Program-made: the position numbers and the translations under genes
Notes under the pieces: model-generated
Seen by the model: only the letters and a program-made list of their open reading frames with translations
Told to the model about the DNA's origin: nothing
Database searches by the model: none
Shown: piece by piece, positions 12,101 through 33,405 of the stretch
How positions within the stretch are numbered: the first letter of the stretch is position 1
Layout of the letters: each line of letters starts with the position of its first letter
Source of the DNA: Pempheris klunzingeri
Lineage: Eukaryota; Chordata; Actinopteri; Acropomatiformes; Pempheridae
DNA: 64,000 nt
Assembly: GCF_042242105.1 (NCBI RefSeq)
Contig: NC_092022.1
Location: 11,404,001 to 11,468,000, forward strand
Reading direction: 5' to 3'

Positions 12101-13884
12101 CTGTCTGCTCCAGAAAACCTTCCTGCTCAACAGGATGTCTCTCTGTGTGCCCATCATCCCCAGGCACCAGGCCCACTCCTGCTGGCCAGACCAAAGGTCC
12201 ACAGTCTAGGATTAAAACGCAGGATTTGGTCTGGGGAGGGAATTACACTCTCTTTTTTCCCCCGTTGTCGCTTTCGGAAAACGAGTGGGGAAAAAAAATG
12301 CCAGAGCACAGTAAATACTGCATCATCTCGTACAAGTGGGTCTGTTACATAAAGGATTTGTTGTACACGGGCGCACGTATGCACCAACACGCAGACACGG
12401 GAGCCAACTTGCTCAGCCAGGGTGACCCAGTGAGGCTGCGGATACATCCAGCACGAGTGTGGATGGAGAGAGGGATGTGGGCTGCTGAGAGAAACCATTG
12501 TGCAGTGAGCACGAGGGGAATCAAACAGGTGCCGCAGACCCGTGCTCACAGTATCCAGGTCAACACTCTAAACTGCAGATCCCCGGGGAGATCCACACTG
12601 ACACATTGACCCTCTTTTTCACGCTTAGTGTAAATGAACATATGATGCTCAAAGTCAGCAATAACAACAAGTGAAGCGGAATAATCTCTGTTTTACTGCC
12701 TAGTTTTCAGAGAGACATATTAGGCACTGACACGCACTCGTAGATCTGTCAGTCCTCCTGTAATATATGAGGAAATTTAATCAGCTGTGAATTACAGATT
12801 TGAAAGACGAGTGAGATTCTTCACTTCAACAAGTGCACATTTCACGTGCCCTTGCAGCAACGAAACAAAGACAACCAGGGCTGCCCTCAGCCTTAAAGTA
12901 ATAAAACATCACTTCATTCTTACGTCTCCTGCTATTCCGAGACGGATTGGATCATGACAATTACACTTCTTGCTCCAAAGAGAGGAAGATCTGGGAGGAA
13001 ATTCAAAGGGGCAGATCTCCTTTAAACTGAGAAAGGCGCTCATTACATTCAAGGCGCATTGCCTAATAATCCCAGAGTCCTTCAGTGCTGCAGGCAGGGT
13101 GGCGGGCCATGATGGGCCAGACAGACAGAGGAAAGGTGATCAGTTACCTGAAGTGTCCCACAGACTGAGCTCCACTCGCTGCTCCTCCAGCTCCAGACAG
13201 GCTGTGTAGTTTTCAAATACCGTGGGCACGTAGGTCTGAGGAGCAATTAGCAACACGGTGCCATTAGTGTGGAGGTGTCAGTCAGTCAGCTACAGGTTAT
13301 GGAATTTATCTGGCTAATTAGTACAACACGAAAACACGCTCTGAGGGATCAGGTAAATAATAAGCCTAATAATACGTTTTCCTCAATCTGGAGGTATTTC
13401 GGATCGATCAATCACATGAATCACTGCAGCTGCAGGAAATATTCAGCACAGGCCAATATAATATAAAACAAACATAAATGCGTAGGCAATGCATGATCCT
13501 ACTGATCATTGACATTAAAAAAAAAAAAAAAGCTAAGCATCACGGTCTGTGCTTACAAGATAAACCACGAGGACAAGATTTGACCAAAATGCGCATGAAA
13601 ACTGTGACTGACTGCAACAGACGCACCGATTTATTTCAGCCACATTCAGTCATTTTAAGACACCTTAAAACTCTGATTATCAACTAAACACAAGACAGCA
13701 TTACTTGCATCTGTACATGTGTGGTTAATTATTCTAAAACAACATGAGCCACATCACAGCATACCTCTGGATAACAGTCCTTCGCCAAGACTTGCAACAT
13801 CGCCGTTTTTCCGCATTGAACGTCTCCCACAAGAACCAGTTTACATCTCACCACCAGCGGCTGCGTATTTCTCCTCTCCTTCAT
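6328..13884 (-). CDS. rnd1: Rho family GTPase 1 (Rnd1), complete five-exon gene
   Basis: Joined coding exons are 13884-13765, 13235-13148, 7263-7154, 7011-6877 and 6573-6328 (699 nt, 232 aa, the same length as human RND1). Rnd proteins bind GTP but do not hydrolyse it. They act at the plasma membrane to antagonise RhoA and loosen actin stress fibres and adhesions. Seen here are an N-terminal KERR motif (residues 2-5), P-loop GDVQCGKT (20-27) with Val at the usual Gly, WDTSGSP (66-72) with Ser in place of the catalytic Ala/Gln pair, GCKTD (124-128), ECSAF (166-170), and a C-terminal CSVM farnesylation box. LLHLPS and [10 protein letters not shown] match RND1 rather than RND2 or RND3. The start ATG has A at -3 and the canonical MKERR N-terminus. 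In teleosts this could be either ohnolog (a or b); the window cannot decide. Confidence 0.97.
6877..7011 (-). CDS. rnd1: rnd1 coding exon 4
   Basis: Exactly 45 codons (residues 107-151), phase 0 at both ends, with acceptor CAG upstream and donor GTGAG downstream. It includes the base-recognition motif CKTD and the Rnd-typical [11 protein letters not shown] stretch. Confidence 0.96.
7154..7263 (-). CDS. rnd1: rnd1 coding exon 3 (switch II)
   Basis: A 110-nt exon completing Gly70 and encoding residues up to 106. It begins with [20 protein letters not shown], the GTPase-defective switch II typical of Rnd proteins. The acceptor is ...CAAAG and the donor is GTAATG. Confidence 0.95.
7264..13147 (-). 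other. rnd1 intron 2, no embedded gene seen
   Basis: A 5.9-kb intron. It contains a (GT)n microsatellite at 9077-9121, a short CTG/CAG run near 10330-10356, and AT-rich sequence near 10985-11030 resembling the ATTAATCGATTAATC dispersed repeat. I found no exon-like open frame with family similarity. Confidence 0.75.
9077..9121. repeat. (GT)n microsatellite
   Basis: An uninterrupted GT dinucleotide run of about 44 bases inside rnd1 intron 2. Confidence 0.95.
13148..13235 (-). CDS. rnd1: rnd1 coding exon 2 (effector loop)
   Basis: An 88-nt exon, residues 41-69 plus the first base of Gly70. It holds the switch I/effector segment [12 protein letters not shown], identical to the Rho-family core, and ends in WDTS. 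The acceptor is CAG and the donor is GTAACT. Confidence 0.96.
13765..13884 (-). CDS. rnd1: rnd1 coding exon 1
   Basis: Forty codons from the ATG, ending in phase 0 at a GTATGC donor. It encodes the basic N-terminus and the P-loop, including Val22 where hydrolysing Rho proteins have Gly. The ATG context is ACC with A at -3. Confidence 0.97.
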
Positions 13885-14060
13885 GGTGTTAATGGTGGGC
13901 CAGCGTTTTTTTTGTTGTTGTTCTTTTTTTTGTTGTTGCAGAAAATATCAAAAACAAGCAGCAGTACAGCCCTGAAATCGTCCCAGTGTGATCGCGCGTC
14001 CCTGCGTCTGACTCTCGGAGGATGTTCGCAGTTGATCTGATTGAATTTGCCACTGCGGCT

Positions 14061-14086
14061 CTTTATACAGGCGAGCAGCAGCCAAT
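14061..14086 (-). promoter_or_regulatory. rnd1 core promoter: TATA box and inverted CCAAT
   Basis: On the minus strand TATAAAG occupies 14067-14061, and ATTGG (inverted CCAAT) lies 15 bases upstream at 14086-14082. Transcription would be expected to begin about 30 bases downstream, near 14035, leaving a 5'UTR of about 150 nt before the ATG at 13884. The position and spacing fit; the start site itself is inferred. Confidence 0.6.
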
Positions 14087-17000
14087 AGGAGCCCACCGCT
14101 CCACAGCCTTTCTAACATCCATGTACTGCTCTCACTGATGTTACCTCAGAGCAAAAACAAGTTCTTTTGTCACGGATGATAGAGCAGTTGTGTTATGATC
14201 ACTTTTTTTTATTACATTTGGTCAAAATACTGTGTAAGATTACAATGTAAGAGGAAAGAATCGTTATGTTACCCACAAACTAAACAAATTCATTGTTATG
14301 AGTGAGCTCTCTCTCTCTCCAGCAGTCAGTCACTGCAGCCGTCTGTTTTGTCACCTGTGGGTCCTGTCACTTGGCCTGCCGCAAATTGATTGATTAGATT
14401 GACTTGACTGGCTGGATCAATAGCATACCAGTGGTTTAGGACAATGGGACTGATACACCAATCCACAGCAGGCAAATTAGTCAACTTTAATCTGCATTAC
14501 AGAGCCAAGTCAATATACTCTAAACAGCACAGCTTCCTCTTTTTCTCCATCTTCCACCACTGGACTGAAATTTCCTGACTCCTGGTTTAGCAGTGTGGGA
14601 GTTTGTGGGGGGCAACAGAGAGAAAATGAGACAAAATAGCCACCACCTACATTTTTTTAAAATGAATACAGGTGCTCTGACAACCTTCTAAAACAGACAG
14701 ATACGGTTTAAATAATCTTTCAGTGAGTGCTTGCTGATTGGGGGGCAGTCTGGACTGTGTCGGTGTGGTGATGAGTTTAATACCCCCTGATAGGTGACCA
14801 GCCATCGGCTGCTCACCGGGTCAAGTCAGAGGTCTTTCCTCACACTTATGCTGGTCAAACCCCTGGAGACACACAGACACTGACTTTCACACCCTGAAGG
14901 TTATCACTGTATGGAAACAGTATCTCATTGTTAGGAAAAGGAGAATTAAAAGATAAAAGTCAATTAGCTGCCTTCCCCTGAGTTTGGCAGCACACCGTTT
15001 AATTTACTTACTGTTGCCAATCAGAGGCCGAGCAGTTTTTGCCCCAGTGGGTCAAAGCAATTTGTCTTTGTTCACAAACAGCCGTATCATTCATCCCCCA
15101 TGCTGGCGTGTGTTTTACAGCCCAGTGTGTCTTGTTGTCGTCACACACAGCTCTTATTGTGGGGGTTGTGTCTGCATGAAGTGGAGGAAATGTTTTGCAA
15201 AGCTGACAGCGTTTCATTTATAAACATTTGTCCAAGTGTACTTTCTGTCTTTATTCATAATATCTCTTGTGATTTTACACCAATCTTGCAAACAAATATT
15301 TTGATATATTGCAGCTCATTATCAGTGGTGCAGAAAAGGGGATATTTGTTCCAATCCAACTTGATGTTTGGCTAAATTTAATCTGGTAAAACTAACGTTT
15401 TTTGAATTTCCAAACAGAAATAGATTGTCTCCAAACTCAGTTATGAAATTAAAAGCATTTGTATCTTTCAATAGAAAATTGATTTAACACAACTGTTTAA
15501 TATTGGCTAGTTAAGCTAGTTAATAATTTGATAGTTAGCATGCTGATAAATGGTGCAACATTGCCTTCAATTTCAGATCCTTTTATGGTAATTTGCCTTT
15601 AAAGCATCTACAAGGAGTTTTTAACAGGTTATTAAACATACTCACTTTAATACTGATGCCTCTATAGAATTTTCATCAGCAAAGAGACCGTCAGCAAGAA
15701 GATTGGTTATTTATATCTTATTATTCAAAATGCCTGCTCCCGGTCCTATTCCAATCAAATCAGATGGCTCTATTTACGACACGACCTGAAGAGCTTCTGT
15801 TTACAGTGAGCTGTGTGTTAGTCAGTTGAAAGGAAGCAGGAGGATTTCATTTATGATGCTAGTTTCTGTGATCATGGCTGATGCAGGAGAAAAGAAAAGC
15901 ATTGAATTGAGGTGAAAAAAAGCTAAATGAACATTGATAGTCAACCATGGTTAGTTATTCAACAGATTGAGAGAATTGCAGGATTTGAAAGGATTCAAAA
16001 CCAATCTTGAACTGGCCCCGTCCCTTCACGACAGATTTGAAATGTGTCTATTTTATTCAAAAAAATATTATTGAAAAAAAGTTGCACTCTTCCTTCCTTT
16101 CACTCACTTCTAAAACAAATGCTAACCACATCAGGATCTCTATGGCACAAGGCATTGGTGAAAATAGTCTTCACCCCAGGAAACACTACCACTTTTGTCC
16201 ACAGGGGCCGCCAAAGTTAGTCTGTGTTGCAACAAACTCTTTTTGATAACAAATTCCCACTAATTCAGCAAACAAAACATGATTCCAGTGACGTCTTATT
16301 CAGTTGTGTCTTATAATATAAAAATGCATTAATCCTCTCTCAGTGTGTGGCCCAGAGTCAGGCGGCTTTCCACCTTTGTCTCATGCCAAGAGTTAATCAC
16401 AGGTATTAAAGTTTATTGAGGAGAATTTGCTGAGATTTGCTGTAATATCAGACTGTGCAGCATTTCTTAATCATTAATGTATTCTAAACACTTCATGACC
16501 AATTACTTGTACTGGTGTGACATGGAGGTATTGAAGAGGGAGGGGTCCACTACGTCTTCATGTATAAGGAACCCAGATTTTTGTGCTACGCCACTGATGA
16601 ATAAAACCACAATATAGTGATGCATGCTGGAAACATTTAAGAAGAAAAGTTGCAGACCACGAACTCTCCCTAACCCTTTGAAACTAACTGCAACGCATAC
16701 ATGAATGCCTGTGTGAGCACTGCAGAGCTCCTCTGATGGGACAGAGAGAGGGACAGGTGGCTGTGAATACTCATCAGGCATATTGTGACACCTTCCAATA
16801 TGGCTGATAGCAGAGCATGATAGATAGAGCAGGCTGAGGAGGAAAAAGCGAGAGAGAGGGACAAAGGATACAGCACTGACACCTTAAACTATCACACCTC
16901 AATGTTTTTGGTGACATAATGTTAGATGATAATCATTATGTGAGATTGACAGCAGTCCACATACGCTCTCACGAAAACAGACAAAAGCTGAGTCACTATC

Positions 17001-17439
17001 TTAAAGGATTCTCAGATGGTGAGAAATGTGAACAGGGAGGCTTCCTTATTTTCCTGCTACAAACTCATCAGCAGATGGTGTTGTAACCCAGGATTTCTAG
17101 CATGATTTTCATGTGTGATATACTAGGCTTACACATGAAGCCGCAATTTACACTTTTTTTGTGAGTGCGCCTGAGTGCGATGTAAGGCTACCAGTTGAAT
17201 AAATGTGACATTACAAGCACAGGACAAATGGTGACCGATCATGTCCAGATAAAGGTGGTAATAATGTGGCTCTCTGTGGGAAATAGCACAACCTGAATGT
17301 GAATGAGTGGCGTGTAAGTGCAGTTATGATTTGAACAGGTTTATTTTCATTGTTAAAAAGGCATGCGAGGACTAAAGTTAGGACTGAGTTCTGACATCTC
17401 TGACCTCTTCTTATTACATAAAAATATGCCAACACAATG

Positions 17440-17750
17440 CCCCAGCTTTGATGTGGCCAGAAGTATGTGGACACTCCATACATCCACGTTACGATCAAAC
17501 ATCTTATTCCAAGTCCACGGGCATCGATACGCTTAGCAGCCTCCACTCCTTTGGGAAGGATTTCCACGAGATTTTGGAACCTGGCTGCAGAGACTTGCTC
17601 CCGTTCAGCCACAAGACCTTGAGTAAGATGTTGGGCGATAAGGCCTGGCTCACAGTTTGGCGTTGCAGTTCATCCCAACAGAGTTGGACGGGGTTGAAGC
17701 CAGGGCTCTGCAGAGGCCAGTCAAGCCGAACTGTTCTCAGTTGAAGCCTG
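17440..17750 (+). mobile_element. Non-autonomous DNA-transposon-like dispersed repeat, copy 1
   Basis: Phrases such as AGTATGTGGACACTCC, ACATCTTATTCCAAGTCCAC and TTTTGGAACCTGGCTGCAG match, from memory, a very common teleost interspersed repeat. A second copy in the same orientation lies at 36662-36900. It contains no transposase. Family naming needs a repeat-library search. Confidence 0.7.
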
Positions 17751-18450
17751 AGATGACAGAAATCTCAAACCTGCCCTGATAAAAAAATGTAATTGTTAAA
17801 TAATTTAAAAGTAATTTGGGTGAACGGACCCTTTAAATAGACAAAAAATGTCAGTGAATGATATTTGTGGTTTATTGGTTTGTTCCATAGCATGGTATCG
17901 CCAGAACACAACGTGCCACCTCTGCCCTCTGTTGGTGATATTGTGAATCACTGAGGAGAAACAAAGACGCCTCACACTGAAATGTTACTTAAATGTTGTG
18001 TTTTATTCACCCCCTCTCTCAAATGTGCTATTGACAAAAGATGCACCCTGTACACATCATCATCAGACGCTGTTGGATATCATTTATCTTGTCGACTTGT
18101 CAGAAACCACGTGAAATGTTGACATCATCATTAGACCAGACAACTTATTCAGTTTTGGAGGTGGGTACAGCATAACGTTTAGTGCATTTATTGCATCATA
18201 AAGCAGACATATAAATGATAGTAGTGCAATCATACCCCATCATAACCGAGGAGATATCTTGATAGTCTCAGCTAGTGTCTCGTCAGTGCTAGACTTTGTA
18301 TTGCATACAGAATTTAGGCAAGTGAAACGCAATAGGAAATAATAATTGTAAAAAATTGTGCTTTGGACATCCAAAGAATAACTACCTTTTTGTAGAAATT
18401 TCCTGCAATAAAAATTAAGCAAATACAAGGAGCTGATGTATTTATATTTC

Positions 18451-18471
18451 TATATATATATATATATATAT
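18451..18471. repeat. (TA)n run
   Basis: An alternating TA tract of about 20 bases in intergenic DNA. Confidence 0.9.
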
Positions 18472-18735
18472 TCTTTTTCATCGAAAGAAGGTACTGTGCT
18501 CTCTGTGTTTCATCAAGTAGAAGTTATGTATCTCAAACCTGGTCCTTCAGAAATGAATGTGGGTGTCAGTGAAAGCAAACCTGACAGTGGTCCTAAATAA
18601 CTGCAGTGCATCATTCTAAAAAGAGAGGAAAATACATACAAACACATGCTTTCTGAGGCGTTAAATATAGATCTGTGTACTGTGACTAAAACCCTTCTAC
18701 TCTCGGTCAGCATTTGTTGTTTCTGTGCAATTTGA

Positions 18736-18773
18736 TAGTAATAATAATAATAATAGTAATAATAATAATAATA
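18736..18773. repeat. (AAT)n trinucleotide microsatellite
   Basis: An AAT/TAA repeat of about 38 bases with one TAG interruption. Confidence 0.9.
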
Positions 18774-21154
18774 TCTGCATATTGAACATACAGTATGTAC
18801 AATTAAGCCTTGATAATGTATACACGTGACTGATTATGTAGGTCATGTTGGTTGTTTCATGTGAGGATGGTCCCGAAAAGCCCTTCTGATGAGACAGGAA
18901 TACATTATGTCATGCACGTACATTAGATTATTTACATATGTGGTATGTTAGCTGAAGTTTTATATGGTAAAAGCAGATGCATTAATGTGAGGATTTCTGT
19001 GCTTATTGAGATGCATTCATGTTTATTAGTACCGTAAGACATGAAATGGAGGCAAATAGATGATTAGATAAATATAAAAGAGACTTTTGGTGGCTATGCC
19101 AATTTTGGATGAAGCTTTTAGTGTTTGGAGCAAAAACATCTAATTAGCTATTTGACTGGAGGGTGAACATATTCTTAATTTATGTGGATACATATTTAAT
19201 GTCTTCCAGTTTGTTTGCAATGGGCAAATACGTAAGCAATGATCAATATAACAACAACAACATAAATATGCCACCAGAGGACGCCCTCCATATGCTTATA
19301 AGCCTGCAGCCACATGCTGATATTTTTTGCTGTTTATGCCAAAATACAATGAAATAATTTACTGTGCTTATTAGGAAGTGATCCTTTGCAATCTGTTAAT
19401 ATGCTCAGACACTTGAATGTGCCTACAGGGGGGACAAAGTCTTTCAGTGTTGTAGCACAGCGGTGTGGAGGAGGCTGGGTGCACATGTATGCAGCCTTGC
19501 TACTTATGATGTGTCCATTTCTTCAGTCACCATAACACCACTGTGTAACAGTGAAGTGTGACATTTAAATGATGATGACCTCTGATAAAAGAAAAAAAAA
19601 ATGCATTAATGTTCCTGACAGTGTAGTTTGTGGTGATGTGTTTATTTTAGTTTAGCGCTAATATCACCAATAATTACATTCGGCACACATGCTGAGGTAA
19701 CATTTAACTGTGTTCTTAATCTATATCTATTCTCTTTGGAAATCATACTGTTTATCTATTCAACAAAGTGTGTTTTTTTTCCCAGTCTGCTTGGAAACCT
19801 AAGGAGTAAGTCACACTGTGTTAAACCTCTCACCAATTAATCATTTATACAAGAATTTATCCAACAACCAGCCAATGGCAAATGTTGTTGTCTTTTTTTT
19901 AAAAAAAACAAAAAAAACACACATTGTAAAAAATATGGTTAAAAGAGTAAAAAGACAGTTACAGCCTCAAGCCTTCAGTTTTGTCATCAGGAAACAACAG
20001 CTAATAAATACAAGGTGTGTCAAAACTGAGAGCCTGAGACTGGAGCGATGTATCTGTCCTTTTTGAAATAACCTAAACATGAGTTAATATCAGTGAATCT
20101 CTTGATATTTGGTTATGCTACAAATTATATTTCTGGGTGGATTATTATTGTCGTTGTTTCTGGGTGGATTTCTTTGGGATAAATGCACATTACTGTGCAG
20201 CAACTGTCACACAGTGTGATTACTCAAAGTGATTAAATGTGCTAATTAATTAGAATCACATTTGAAGCCAAACTGTCTGACTCAGTGATTTGTTTTGCAT
20301 TTGTTGGAAGAGCCTTCTTGTCTCAGACTACTATAACTAATATCAAGAACCACAGTTTCTGGTTAATACTGAATTGCATTGTCATTTGAGTCAGGTTATG
20401 GGATTTGCTACCAACCATCCGCAAACAAACCACAGTTATTAAATAATCCGTCCAAAGAAAACGGACCAGCATTTATACATTCACAGCTGTGACAAAAGAT
20501 GCATATAGACTGTTGATGTGCAAGCCTGTGCTTGTCATGCATGGGTTTTGCATCACTGTTCCCTACAGATATGTGATCAGCTCTACTGAGGGCCAAGATA
20601 TGAATTATAGATAGTAGTGTAGATATTTACTGTAAAAAAAAAAAAAAAAGAAAGAATAAATCTAAAAAGGCTACTGGATTAAAAAAAGAAGGTGATAAAG
20701 GAACAACTGTGCCTTTGAGGAAACATTTGGTTAAACTGGAATGACAGCTCACAGGGAGCTGTGGCGATGGAAGACATACAAAATTGAATTCTGTCACTCT
20801 CTGTACTCTTTGGCCAGAGGGGGAAGTGAGGTTTATCAGAGAGGACACCCTACAATGGGAAGCTATTCATGTTTGAATTTTGTGTTGCACTGATAGCATT
20901 GCTGCGCTACAGTACTGCATGCTATCATACTCTGACTTCACAGGTGTGCCATTGGTCTGCAATGAGAGCTGAATGAGCTGATCTGCGTCTGGGACAGCCA
21001 CAGTGGGTGTCTGATCACACATGGGCTGGCTCAGCTTCGCCAGGAGGGGGATGCAACTTCTGGTGTGAAAGCAGGAAGTTGGGAACAAGGTCAGGGTGGG
21101 AGGGAGGGTGAGGGAAGGTGGTGTGCAGTGACTGCACTGCTGTACTGGTCTTTG

Positions 21155-31563
<10,409 letters not shown>

Positions 31564-31861
31564 GATTCTGCTGCCAGCGCTCTCTTCTCCCCCATTGCAC
31601 AGAAAAGGCAGAACCCTCCTCCCCTCAACCCCCGTGGTTACAGGGGGGAGAGAGAGGGTGGTGCGCTCAGCCTAAGTGCTTCACAGCTGACGTTGCTGCG
31701 CTGCCTCAACAGCCATTTCCTATACAAAATTGATGCCCTGACTGCAGCACTGGTGCGTACACGCCCGCGTACTGGTACAGTACAGTGGGGCTCTTCAGCT
31801 TCGAGCCAGCCCTCATGTAAGAAAGGAGCTTTGTTCTGTTTTCATGCACCATCTCTATCTC

Positions 31862-31889
31862 TATCTCCTCTCCTCTCCTCTCCTCTCCC
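31862..31889. repeat. (CTCCT)n short pentamer tract
   Basis: About five CTCTC/CTCCT units immediately upstream of the proximal cacnb3 first exon. It shares its unit with the longer tract at 33297-33405. Confidence 0.85.
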
Positions 31890-32711
31890 ACCACGCCACA
31901 AAGCTCATGTACCCATCTCCAGCATCACATTCCTTTCTAGTTATTTCATACATCAATCTTATGTCAGTTCCTGCTTTAAGACATCTTGAAAAAATGACAT
32001 AAAATCAACCAGGTTGGTCGATTGACTTGCATGCTGCACAGAATCAGTCTCTCACTGAGCGCCGACAGAACTTTGAGACAGAACAAAGACTGAGCAGTTA
32101 TGTAAGTCACGCTAAGTTAACAATAACCAAGCCAGGAGATTCTGAGAGACAACTGTTTATACTTGTCATTCCTCTGCCAATTAGTTGCTCTCTTTGCTTA
32201 ACATGTGACTGCTTCAACATAAAAAATGACACAAACTAACACAAAGGGTGTAAAACTTAACAGAGGAACAAGAGGAGGACATGAATGGAGCAATGAAAAG
32301 AGAAAGAGGAGGGTAGGGCCGTGCCCGCCTGCCTGTCTGTCTGCCCTGCACCATCCTCCTGACAGGAAGGTGATGCATGAGCCCACAGAACAGAAATGCA
32401 GTGGTGAGTCAGCATGCAGCCATCTAGAGTCCATCAGACGTCCTAATAAGCCAGCAGAAAGGTCTCTATTGTAGGAGACAGCCTTGTTGTTCCTGGCAAG
32501 CCAGGGCTGCATGCCTGTTCTCCAGGTTGCCCCAGGCACAGAGGACCCTACTTTGCAGCCATTATGCTGGCAGCGTGTGCTCTCTCACCCTCATTCAAGT
32601 TTGGCTGCTTAAGAATTAAGTGCACTCCACCAGGGCTTTTAGCAAAAATGTCTCAGGGCTATATTTCTGCGTGGCTTTTTGAAATTAAAGCGAAGCAAGC
32701 AGGCAAGCATT

Positions 32712-32713
<2 letters not shown>

Positions 32714-32742
<29 letters not shown>
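32714..32742. repeat. (AC)n microsatellite
   Basis: An uninterrupted AC run of about 29 bases. Confidence 0.95.
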
Positions 32743-32747
<5 letters not shown>

Positions 32748-33296
32748 TGCACACACATATTATTATAGTGAGAGCAACTAGCTCCCTCAGGAGCTGCCTC
32801 TGGAACAGAGAAGATAGGGTGACTATTTTCATCATTAATGTTGTGCATGAAGCAGCTATTGAGTAACAGCCTTTCGAACAGCGGGAGAGGAATGCAAAGA
32901 TGGAGATGGAGTGAAAGCACAAGAAGTAAGAAGACGGCAGAAAGAAGAGGGGAGCCAAGAGAAAACGTGCCCGATTGGCAAATTAGACCAAAGCAATACA
33001 GAGAGAACTTAAACACTAAAAAAGAATAATAAATAATGATTTTTTAATAAATATTCATGTCATTTGTCTGCTTTGCGAATGTCAACTGGTAAAGCTCTTG
33101 AAACTGTATTGACGAGAGGAAGACAGAATAATAAGGAAAAAAGGGTGAAAGAGTGTGAAAAAAACAGAGGGAGAAAAAGAAAAAAAAAGCGAGAGGGAGG
33201 AAGACAGTCAGTACAGTAGAACAATAGGACCAGAGATTAACAGCAGAATCTTTTCTTTTTTGTAATTTTTTGCTGTTCACATAGTCTAAATATAGA

Positions 33297-33405
33297 TCTC
33301 CTCTCCTCCCCTCCCCTCCCCTCCCCTCCCCTCCTCTCTCCTCTCCTCTCCTCTCCTCTCCTCTCCTCTCCTCTCCTCTCCTCTCCTCTCCTCTCCTCTC
33401 CTCCC
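33297..33405. repeat. Polypyrimidine/polypurine tract (CCCCT)n and (CTCCT)n
   Basis: About 108 bases of pure C/T on the plus strand. The left part has four CCCC blocks separated by single T, and the right part has pentamer CTCCT repeats. On the minus strand, which is the sense strand of cacnb3, the left part reads GGGGAGGGGAGGGGAGGGG. That pattern meets the usual G-quadruplex rule. Confidence 0.95.

Larger units (their letters stand above)
14087..21154. other. Intergenic region between rnd1 promoter and cacnb3 3' end
   Basis: No coding exon is recognised in about 7 kb. It contains a transposon-like copy (17440-17750), a (TA)n run (18451-18471) and an (AAT)n run (18736-18773). The right part should include the cacnb3 3'UTR. 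The first good minus-strand AATAAA I see after the stop is at 19641-19646, which would mean a UTR of about 1.5 kb. In mammals the corresponding interval holds DDX23, which I do not detect here. Confidence 0.65.

Noticed and set aside
17211..17744. Open frames of 133 and 98 codons within 17211-17744
   Set aside because: They lie largely inside a dispersed transposon-like repeat and have no transposase or other domain similarity.
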